From Galactobacter sp. (GTDB taxonomy: Bacteria; Actinomycetota; Actinomycetes; Actinomycetales; Micrococcaceae): DNA of 13,828 nt. The notes under the pieces were generated by a model, which saw only the letters and a list, made by a program, of their open reading frames with translations, was not told where the DNA came from and made no database searches. The DNA lies in assembly GCA_022712075.1 (NCBI GenBank), contig JALAHE010000298.1, forward strand, positions 1-13,828, written 5' to 3'. The translations under genes and the position numbers were made by a program. Below, in pieces: positions 1 through 4,879 of the stretch; the stretch's first letter is position 1; each line of letters starts with the position of its first letter.

Positions 1-2
1 CG

Positions 3-1031
3 ACTGGACGGCGAACGCTCAGCCTCCCCGCCGGCCCGCTCACGCTGCGCCTCGACGCCCGCTCCACCGCGGTGACGGCGTGCGCCCTGGCCGCAGCGCT
101 CCTGCTTGGCGCCGCCTCCTTGGGCTGGGGCGACGTCGTCATTCCGTTCCGCGATGTCCTCGCCAGCTTCCTCGGCGAGGCGAGCCGCAAGGTGACCCTC
201 GTGGTGCAGGAGTGGAGGCTTGGACGCGTTGAAGTCGCGCTCCTCTTCGGGCTCGCGCTCGGGGCCAGCGGGGCCATCTTCCAGTCCCTGACCCGCAACC
301 CGCTCGGCTCGCCGGACGTCATCGGCTTCAGCTCCGGCGCGTACACGGGCGCCCTGGTGCTCATGCTTTTCTCGGCCGCCAGCCCCCTGCTTCTGGCCCT
401 CGGCTCCCTCACGAGCGGCGTCATTGTTGCGCTCATCGTGATGGGGCTGGCGTCGCGTGACGGGACCGTCGGATTCAGGCTCATCATCGTCGGCCTGGGG
501 GTGGGAGCCGTGCTCGGGTCGGTCAACACCTACCTGCTCCTCATGGCGGACCAGCGCGTGGCGCTGAGCGCCGCGGTCTGGGGCGCCGGCTCGCTGAACT
601 CCGTCGCCAGCTCGGTGGTGCTTCCCTCCGCCGTGGCCATCGGACTGCTGCTGGTGGCGGCCGTGGCCCTGCAGGGCCGCGCACGCGTCATGGAGCAAGG
701 GGAGGACCTCGCCCGATCCCTGGGCGTCAACACGCGCCGCACGCGCTACCTGCTCCTCGTTGTCGGGGTCGGGCTCGTGGCCGTCAGCACGGCGGCGGCC
801 GGGCCCATCGCCTTTGTCGCGCTCGTGGCGCCGCAGATCGCCGGGCGGCTCACCGGCCGGGGCGAACTCGACGTTGTCCCGGCGGCCGCCCTCGGGGCCT
901 TGCTCTTGCTGGTCTCCGACGTCGTGGCGCGCCTCGCCTTTGCGCCGCTGCAGCTGCCGGTCGGCATCGTGACCGTCTGCCTCGGCGGCGCGTATCTCCT
1001 GGTCCTACTCGTGAAGGAGGCACGCCGATGA
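3..1031 (+). CDS. FecCD-family iron-siderophore ABC transporter permease (5' partial)
   Basis: Integral-membrane permease of a ferric-siderophore importer; it would form the inner-membrane channel with a second permease and the ATPase encoded next. The frame is open from base 3. The visible 342 residues are close to full family length, so only a few N-terminal residues are missing. A GTG at 72 has no ribosome site and would cut off conserved N-terminal sequence, so it is not taken as the start. Family marks are the stretch around GASGAIFQSLTRNPLGSPD (about 258-318), followed by IGFSSGA, and GPIAFVALVAPQIAGRL near 805-850. The APQIAxR form resembles the FepG branch. Hydrophobic segments cover most of the protein, as expected for about ten membrane helices. 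The usual RLPR before the first motif reads RLGR here. The stop overlaps the next start by 4 nt (ATGA), which indicates translational coupling. The siderophore cannot be told from sequence, and no binding-protein gene is in the window. Confidence 0.9.
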   Translation, partial: TGRRTLSLPAGPLTLRLDARSTAVTACALAAALLLGAASLGWGDVVIPFRDVLASFLGEASRKVTLVVQEWRLGRVEVALLFGLALGASGAIFQSLTRNPLGSPDVIGFSSGAYTGALVLMLFSAASPLLLALGSLTSGVIVALIVMGLASRDGTVGFRLIIVGLGVGAVLGSVNTYLLLMADQRVALSAAVWGAGSLNSVASSVVLPSAVAIGLLLVAAVALQGRARVMEQGEDLARSLGVNTRRTRYLLLVVGVGLVAVSTAAAGPIAFVALVAPQIAGRLTGRGELDVVPAAALGALLLLVSDVVARLAFAPLQLPVGIVTVCLGGAYLLVLLVKEARR

Positions 1032-1918
1032 GGCGCATCTTCCCCGCTCTTTCCTCCTCTACCGAACACCCGCGGCCCGACACGGCGCCGGTTGTCGAGC
1101 CATCGAGCTCGCCGGCAACCCTCGCCGTGAACCAGCTCGAGCTCGGCTACGGCTCCTCGCCCGTCGTCACGGGGGTGTCCGCCACCTTCGAACCCGGCCG
1201 CTTCACGGCGGTGATCGGGCCGAACGGCTGCGGCAAGTCCACCCTGCTGCGTTCGCTGGCCCGGCTGCTCCCCGCGCGGGCCGGCGAGGTCACGTTGAAC
1301 GGGCGCCCGGTTCAGAGCTGGAAGTCGAAGGAGTACGCGCGCCACGTTGCCCTGCTCTCGCAGGAAAGCGTCGCGCCATCCGGCATCACCGTGGCGCAGC
1401 TCGTGGCGAGGGGGCGGTTTCCGCATCTGGGGGTGTTCCAGCGCTTCGATGCCACCGACGAGGAGATCGTGCGCCAGGCGCTGGAAGTCACGGGCGTCCT
1501 GGCCCTCTCGGCGCAGCGCGTCAACGAGCTCTCTGGTGGGCAGCGCCAGCGCGTTCGAGTGGCCACCGCCCTGGCGCAGCGGACCCCGGTGCTCCTGCTC
1601 GACGAGCCGACCACCTTCCTCGACGTGGCTCATCAGGTCGACCTCCTGGACCTGTTCGCGGCCCAACGGGAGGCCGGGTCCACGGTCGTCGCCGTGTTGC
1701 ACGACCTCAACCAAGCGATGCGGTACGCCGATCACCTCGTGGTGATGCGCGCAGGCCGTGTCGTGGCCCAAGGTCCGCCGGCCAGCGTCGTGACCGCGGA
1801 GCTGCTGGAGGACGTCTTCTCGGTGCGCGCGGAGATCCACCAGGATCCCGTCACCGGTGGGCCCATGATGGTCCCCGTGCCGCGGGCTTCTGCGGCGACG
1901 CCCGCCTTCGCCCCGTGA
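1028..1918 (+). CDS. ABC transporter ATP-binding protein, ferric-siderophore (FepC/FecE-like)
   Basis: Cytoplasmic ATPase that powers the adjoining FecCD permease. It has 296 residues, of which the first 30 or so are a poorly conserved Ser/Pro-rich leader before the ABC fold begins. The catalytic elements are complete: Walker A GPNGCGKST (residues 64-72), Q-loop glutamine 112, signature LSGGQ (168-172), Walker B VLLLDEP (188-194) and switch histidine 225 in VLHDLNQAMRYADH. This last stretch and the ITVAQLVARGRFPH segment (120-133) are typical of the siderophore/cobalamin (FepC, FecE, BtuD) subgroup. The start codon overlaps the permease stop (ATGA), so the two genes form one operon. A sequence like GAAGGAGGC just upstream (about 1014-1022) lies inside the permease gene and serves as the ribosome site. 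The family is certain; the substrate is inferred as iron-siderophore from family and context. Confidence 0.93.
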   Translation: MRRIFPALSSSTEHPRPDTAPVVEPSSSPATLAVNQLELGYGSSPVVTGVSATFEPGRFTAVIGPNGCGKSTLLRSLARLLPARAGEVTLNGRPVQSWKSKEYARHVALLSQESVAPSGITVAQLVARGRFPHLGVFQRFDATDEEIVRQALEVTGVLALSAQRVNELSGGQRQRVRVATALAQRTPVLLLDEPTTFLDVAHQVDLLDLFAAQREAGSTVVAVLHDLNQAMRYADHLVVMRAGRVVAQGPPASVVTAELLEDVFSVRAEIHQDPVTGGPMMVPVPRASAATPAFAP

Positions 1919-1933
1919 GCCAGCGGGGGCGGC

Positions 1934-1939
1934 TACGAT
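1934..1939 (+). promoter_or_regulatory. -10 hexamer TACGAT, probable leaderless promoter for the DUF1761 gene
   Basis: TACGAT fits the actinobacterial TANNNT -10 consensus. It ends 6 nt before the ATG at 1946, so initiation at the normal distance would put the first transcribed base at or next to the start codon. No purine-rich ribosome site lies between 1919 and 1945, which agrees with a leaderless transcript. No good -35 is visible. The site lies just past the stop of the ATPase gene, so read-through from the ABC operon could also contribute. Confidence 0.45.
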
Positions 1940-1945
1940 CGCGCC

Positions 1946-2437
1946 ATGCATCAAGTCGCCGCCCTCGCCCCCGCCGTTCCGCCGATCAACTACCTCGCAG
2001 TGCTGCTGGCCACCGTGGCCGCCATGGTGATCGGCTTCGTCTACTACCACCCCAAGGTGATGGGCTCGCGCTGGGGCGCGGCGATCGGGCACACCGAGGA
2101 GTCGATGGCCAAGGGCCCCAAGCCGTGGGTCTACCCCCTGCTGGTCCTCTGCGCGTTCGTGACCGCGTGGGTGCTGGCCGGCGCCGGCGTGCTCTCGCTG
2201 TACTTCTACGGGGGTTCGTTCCTCTGGAACGTGCTGCTGACGGCGTGGATCCTGTTCGTCGGCTTCACCGCGGCGCGCGTGGTGGTGCACGACGCCTTCG
2301 ACCCCCGCGGCTTCAAGGTCACCGTTCACACCCTGCTCAACGAGTTCCTCATCATCACGGTCATGGCGCTCATCATCGGGCTGTGGGAGCCGGCCGGGCT
2401 CGGTGAAGCCGTGGACTTTAGGTTCGTGGCGGGCTAG
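1946..2437 (+). CDS. DUF1761 family small membrane protein
   Basis: A 163-residue hydrophobic protein that resembles the DUF1761 family: an early membrane helix ending in a GFVYYHPKVMGSRW segment (residues 30-43), then a TEESM motif (50-54). In many members this reads roughly WYSP...FGxxW...TEEDM. Four membrane helices are predicted by eye, near residues 14-33, 61-80, 93-114 and 131-147, with short loops. The function of the family is unknown and none is assigned here. The gene starts 27 nt after the upstream ATPase with no ribosome site but with a -10 motif ending 6 nt before the ATG, suggesting its own leaderless transcript. A strong hairpin terminator follows at 2459-2518, so it looks monocistronic. 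The start is supported because no other in-frame ATG lies between it and the first helix. Confidence 0.8.
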   Translation: MHQVAALAPAVPPINYLAVLLATVAAMVIGFVYYHPKVMGSRWGAAIGHTEESMAKGPKPWVYPLLVLCAFVTAWVLAGAGVLSLYFYGGSFLWNVLLTAWILFVGFTAARVVVHDAFDPRGFKVTVHTLLNEFLIITVMALIIGLWEPAGLGEAVDFRFVAG

Positions 2438-2458
2438 CGCCGCGGCCCCGATCGTTTC

Positions 2459-2518
2459 GCATCCAGAAAACGACGGGGCATCGTCTTTCCGACGATGCCC
2501 CGATCGTTTTCTTGATGC
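2459..2518. terminator. Long hairpin, probable bidirectional intrinsic terminator
   Basis: The arms are 2459-2485 and 2491-2518, with a 5-nt loop (TTTCC). About 26 of 27 left-arm bases pair with the right arm; there is one mismatch and one bulged base in the right arm. The loop-proximal half is GC-rich (GGGGCATCGTC paired with GACGATGCCCC). The outer half is AGAAAACGA on the left and CGTTTTCT on the right, so a GC stem is followed by a T-rich tract whichever strand is read. It starts 22 nt after the stop of the DUF1761 gene. The segment CCCCGATCGTTT of the right arm also occurs as a direct copy at 2446-2457, just before the hairpin. Confidence 0.75.
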
Positions 2519-2561
2519 TGGAGCGCTGACAAGCCGCGGCCCACGACGCCCCCACCACCGT

Positions 2562-2622
2562 GGATCAAGAAATCGACGCGAGAAAAGCTTGAAAGGCGAT
2601 ACTCGCGTCGATTTCTTGATCC
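2562..2622. repeat. Perfect 21-bp inverted repeat with 19-nt loop, related to the preceding hairpin
   Basis: The arms at 2562-2582 and 2602-2622 are perfect reverse complements; the loop is 2583-2601. The outer part of the left arm, ATCAAGAAATCGA, nearly matches the corresponding outer strand of the hairpin at 2459-2518 (ATCAAGAAAACGA in reverse complement of its right arm), while the inner stems are unrelated in sequence (CGCGAG/CTCGCG here). It could act as a second terminator, because TCGATTTCTTGAT follows the GC part, or as a dispersed palindromic repeat. No protein-coding potential was seen across 2438-2706. Confidence 0.75.
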
Positions 2623-2641
2623 CTGGGAGTTCTCCCGGGGA
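2620..2641. repeat. Short inverted repeat adjoining the 21-bp palindrome
   Basis: TCCCTGGGAG (2620-2629) pairs with CTCCCGGGGA (2632-2641) with one mismatch (a possible G-U pair in RNA) and a 2-nt spacer. It overlaps the last three bases of the larger palindrome, so both structures cannot form fully together. It lies immediately before the candidate promoter of the oxidoreductase gene. Its function is unknown. Confidence 0.4.
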
Positions 2642-2644
2642 CCC

Positions 2645-2673
2645 TTGGCGTCGACGGCGCGGCGGGGCAGGAT
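2645..2673 (+). promoter_or_regulatory. Candidate promoter for the QorB-like gene
   Basis: TTGGCG (2645-2650) and CAGGAT (2668-2673) are separated by 17 nt and resemble a weak -35/-10 pair. Transcription would begin near 2680, leaving a leader of about 27 nt that contains the ribosome site GGAAGGAG (2694-2701). Because terminator-like hairpins separate this gene from the one before it, a promoter in this stretch is expected. The exact boxes are uncertain. Confidence 0.35.
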
Positions 2674-2706
2674 CGGTGCTACCTGTCATTCGTGGAAGGA
2701 GACCCC

Positions 2707-3567
2707 ATGACCACGTACGCCGTCACCGCTGCCACCGGCCAGCTTGGACGCCTGGTTCTCGACGCCCTCATCGCCCTCGGTGTGGCGCCGGGCGACATCG
2801 TCGCGATCGCCCGCGATCCCCGCAAGCTGAGCGAGCTCGAACCGCTTGGCGTCACCACGCGCGCCGCCGACTACGGCAATCCCGAGGCGCTCTACGAGGC
2901 ACTGCAGGGCGTGGACCGGCTCCTGCTGATCTCCGGCAACCAGGTGGGCAAGCGCCTCGAGGAGCACACCAACGTGCTCGACGCCGCCCGCGGCGCCGGG
3001 GTGGCCCGCGTCGCCTACACGTCCATCCTGTGGGCCGACTTCAGCACCAATCCGCTCGCGGAGGAGCACCTCGCCACTGAGCGGATGATCGCTGACACGG
3101 GCCTGCCCCACACCCTCCTGCGCCACGGTTGGTACACGGAGAACTACACGGGCCAGATCCCGCAGTACGTGGCCGAGCGCGAGATCGTCACCGCCACGGG
3201 CGGCGCCACGTTGGCCACCGCCGCGCGCGGTGACTTCGCCGCCGCCGACGCCTTCGCGCTCGTCAACGACACCGCCGAAGAGGTCATCTGGGAGCTCGCC
3301 GGGCCCGGCTGGACCATGACCGAGTTCGCCTCCGAGGTCTCGGCGCTGGCCGGGCAGGAGATCCTGGCCCGCGACGTCACGCCGGCCGAGTTCGTGGAGC
3401 GCGCCGTCGCCGCCGGCGCACCCGAGGGCGGGGCGCGCTTCGGGGCGCAGATCGACGCGAGCATCGCCGCCGGTCAGCTGGATGCCCCCTCCGAGCCGCT
3501 GCGCCTCCTCCTGCAGGGCCGCGAGCCGCTCACCCTCGCGCAGCTCGTGGCCGTGGCGCAGCACTGA
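2707..3567 (+). CDS. qorB: NAD(P)H:quinone oxidoreductase, QorB/NmrA-like atypical SDR
   Basis: A cytoplasmic Rossmann-fold protein of the atypical short-chain dehydrogenase (NmrA-like) group. Its 286 residues match the length of E. coli QorB (YtfG), an NADPH-dependent quinone reductase. Conserved parts are the nucleotide-binding turn TAATGQLG (residues 7-14), ADYGNPEAL with GVDRLLLISG (about 57-80), VAYTSILWAD (about 100-109) and LLRHGWYTENY (137-147). All of these are recognisable in QorB. The first glycine of the usual TGATGQLG is alanine here (A8). The ATG at 2707 is chosen over the GTG at 2692 because GGAAGGAG sits 5 nt upstream of it and the protein then starts as the family does. It stands alone between two hairpin-rich gaps, so it is probably monocistronic. 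The substrate is inferred from family. Confidence 0.85.
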   Translation: MTTYAVTAATGQLGRLVLDALIALGVAPGDIVAIARDPRKLSELEPLGVTTRAADYGNPEALYEALQGVDRLLLISGNQVGKRLEEHTNVLDAARGAGVARVAYTSILWADFSTNPLAEEHLATERMIADTGLPHTLLRHGWYTENYTGQIPQYVAEREIVTATGGATLATAARGDFAAADAFALVNDTAEEVIWELAGPGWTMTEFASEVSALAGQEILARDVTPAEFVERAVAAGAPEGGARFGAQIDASIAAGQLDAPSEPLRLLLQGREPLTLAQLVAVAQH

Positions 3568-3571
3568 GCAC

Positions 3572-3686
3572 TGCCCGACGGCGGGTGGCCGGGCCGGGAG
3601 CCCAACCCACCCGCCGCGGGCCTCGCGGCGGTCGGGCGCGCCTGAGGCGCGCGTGCGCGCCGTCCCCAGCCACGCGCCGTCGTGCA
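3572..3686. repeat. Region bounded by inverted copies of a 17-nt motif (REPIN- or MITE-like)
   Basis: TGCCCGACGGCGGGTGG (3572-3588, + strand) and TGCACGACGGCGCGTGG (3686-3670, - strand) match at 15 of 17 positions and face each other. Between them lie a further half-arm CCACCCGCCG (3607-3616) and a small perfect hairpin, GCGCGCC-TGA-GGCGCGC (3636-3652). A third copy, TGCACGACGGCGGGTGG, occurs at 11179-11195 in the kdpC-kdpD gap. No reading frame with a recognisable product is present. The arrangement resembles paired extragenic palindromic repeats, but GC-rich motifs recur easily, so this is tentative. Confidence 0.45.
3579..3616 (+). terminator. Hairpin downstream of the QorB-like gene, probable terminator
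   Basis: CGGCGGGTGG (3579-3588) pairs perfectly with CCACCCGCCG (3607-3616) across an 18-nt loop, starting 11 nt after the stop codon. A competing outer pairing GCCCGAC (3573-3579) with GTCGGGC (3631-3637) would enclose it. There is no T-run, which is common for actinobacterial terminators. Confidence 0.5.
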
Positions 3687-3733
3687 TCAAAATCACCCGT
3701 TCTGGGCCTTGCCTGGGGGCTCAGGTCACCGAG

Positions 3734-3762
3734 TTCGTCCCAGCGCTTTGGCCCGATAGACT
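3734..3762 (+). promoter_or_regulatory. Candidate promoter for purSQL
   Basis: TAGACT (3757-3762) fits TANNNT and lies 17 nt after TTCGTC (3734-3739), a weak -35. Transcription would start near 3769, giving a leader of roughly 87 nt before purS. The leader can form GCCGTC/GACGGC (3785-3790 with 3799-3804) and contains a 9-nt direct repeat just before the ribosome site. The -10 is reasonable; the -35 is poor. Confidence 0.4.
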
Positions 3763-3820
3763 GCTCAATGCAAGCTCGCGGAGCGCCGTCCGGCGTGAGA
3801 CGGCACGGTGTTCTTAGCGC

Positions 3821-3850
3821 GCGTACCCACCTAACGCGTACCCAGGAGAA
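3821..3850 (+). promoter_or_regulatory. Direct repeat GCGTACCCA x2 and ribosome site in the purS leader
   Basis: GCGTACCCA occurs at 3821-3829 and again at 3835-3843, 14 nt apart. The second copy runs directly into the ribosome site AGGAGAA (3844-3850), which lies 5 nt before the purS ATG. The repeat could be a regulator or RNA-protein site that controls access to the ribosome site; this is inference from position only. Confidence 0.4.
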
Positions 3851-3855
3851 CCCTG

Positions 3856-4113
3856 ATGCCCCGGATCGTTGTCGACGTCATGCCCAAACCCGAGATTCTC
3901 GACCCCCAGGGCAAGGCCATCGTCGGCTCCCTGCCCCGTCTCGGTTTCACCGCCTTCTCCGGCGTGCGCCAGGGCAAGCGCTTTGAGCTCACCGTGGACG
4001 GCGAGGTGACCGAGGAGATCCTGGCCCAGGCCCGCGAGGCCGCCGCCACGCTGCTCTCCAACCCGGTGATCGAGGACGTCGTCGCCGTCACCGTCGTCGC
4101 CGACGCCGAGTGA
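3856..4113 (+). CDS. purS: Phosphoribosylformylglycinamidine synthase subunit PurS
   Basis: An 85-residue protein of usual PurS length. It opens with IVVDVMPKPEILDPQGKAI (residues 4-22), the family signature, and continues with the conserved FTAFSGVRQGKRFEL and a C-terminal LLSNPVIEDV segment. PurS is the small non-catalytic subunit that bridges PurQ and PurL in the FGAM synthetase of Bacillus-type and actinobacterial bacteria, and helps pass ammonia between them. It is the first gene of purS-purQ-purL, with a clear AGGAGAA ribosome site at 3844-3850. Only 7 nt separate its stop from the purQ start. Presence of a separate purS agrees with the short PurL encoded downstream. Confidence 0.95.
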   Translation: MPRIVVDVMPKPEILDPQGKAIVGSLPRLGFTAFSGVRQGKRFELTVDGEVTEEILAQAREAAATLLSNPVIEDVVAVTVVADAE

Positions 4114-4120
4114 GGCCCTG

Positions 4121-4879
4121 ATGCCTCGCACCGTCGAATTCCCGTTCCTCGTGGACAACACCCTGCCCACGTTCCCGAACTCCGGCGTCAAGATCGGCGT
4201 GGTGACCTTCCCGGGCACCCTCGATGACCGCGACGCCGCCCGCGCCGCGCGCATCGCCGGCGCCGAGGTCGTGCCGCTGTGGCACGCCGACGATTCCCTG
4301 CAGGACGTGGACGCCGTCATCATCCCCGGCGGCTTCTCCTACGGCGACTACCTGCGCGCCGGCGCCATCGCCCGCTTCGCGCCCATGATGGACAAGATCG
4401 TGGACGCAGCGAACTCTGACGCCAAGCTGCCCGTCCTGGGCATCTGCAACGGCTTCCAGATCCTGACCGAGTCGCACCTGCTGCCCGGCTCCATGATCAA
4501 GAACAACCACCTGCACTTCATCTGCCGCGATCAGCAGCTCAAGGTGGAGAACGTGGACACCCGCTGGACTGGCCTCTACGAGAAGGACCAGAGCATCACC
4601 ATCCCGCTGAAGAACCAGGACGGCCAGTACGTGGCCGACCAGAAGACGCTGGATGCGCTCGAGGCCGAGGGCCGCGTGGTGTTCCGCTACGAGGGCCTGA
4701 ACCCCAACGGCTCCCGCAACAACATCGCCGGCATCACCAACGAGGCCGGCAACGTCGTGGGCCTCATGCCGCACCCGGAGCACGCTGTGGAGAAGGGCTT
4801 CGGCCCCGACCACACGGGCACCGACGGCATCTACTTCTTCACCTCCGTCATCAAGCACCTCCTGGAGGCCTCCAAGTGA
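4121..4879 (+). CDS. purQ: Phosphoribosylformylglycinamidine synthase subunit PurQ (glutaminase)
   Basis: Class I glutamine amidotransferase subunit that hydrolyses glutamine and supplies ammonia to PurL for conversion of FGAR to FGAM, step four of purine synthesis. The 252 residues contain the nucleophile Cys109 in GICNGFQ, with His218 and Glu220 in PHPEH completing the triad. IIPGGFSYGDYLRAGAIARF (67-86) is the conserved oxyanion-side segment. The protein has about 22 residues before the usual start point (VKIGVVTFPG, 23-32), longer than Bacillus PurQ; a similar leader is usual in Micrococcaceae relatives. The ATG at 4121 follows purS by 7 nt with a weak site (GAGTGAGG) that spans the purS stop. 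The last bases overlap the purL start by 4 nt. Confidence 0.96.
   Translation: MPRTVEFPFLVDNTLPTFPNSGVKIGVVTFPGTLDDRDAARAARIAGAEVVPLWHADDSLQDVDAVIIPGGFSYGDYLRAGAIARFAPMMDKIVDAANSDAKLPVLGICNGFQILTESHLLPGSMIKNNHLHFICRDQQLKVENVDTRWTGLYEKDQSITIPLKNQDGQYVADQKTLDALEAEGRVVFRYEGLNPNGSRNNIAGITNEAGNVVGLMPHPEHAVEKGFGPDHTGTDGIYFFTSVIKHLLEASK

Noticed and set aside
72..74. GTG as start of the FecCD permease
   Set aside because: No ribosome site, and the frame upstream (LTLRLDARSTAV) continues the family's N-terminus to the window edge.
746..2689. Very long open frame on the - strand (647 codons) opposite the permease, ATPase and DUF1761 genes
   Set aside because: The + strand genes carry clear family motifs. 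The antisense product has no recognisable domain and is rich in Arg/Gly/His, as expected from mirrored GC-rich codons.
2692..2694. GTG as an earlier start of the QorB-like gene
   Set aside because: It lies inside the ribosome site that serves the ATG at 2707 and would add five non-family residues.
3568..3855. tRNA, riboswitch or small RNA gene in the gap before purS
   Set aside because: Only short GC-rich hairpins and a promoter candidate were seen; no cloverleaf or known riboswitch core was recognised.
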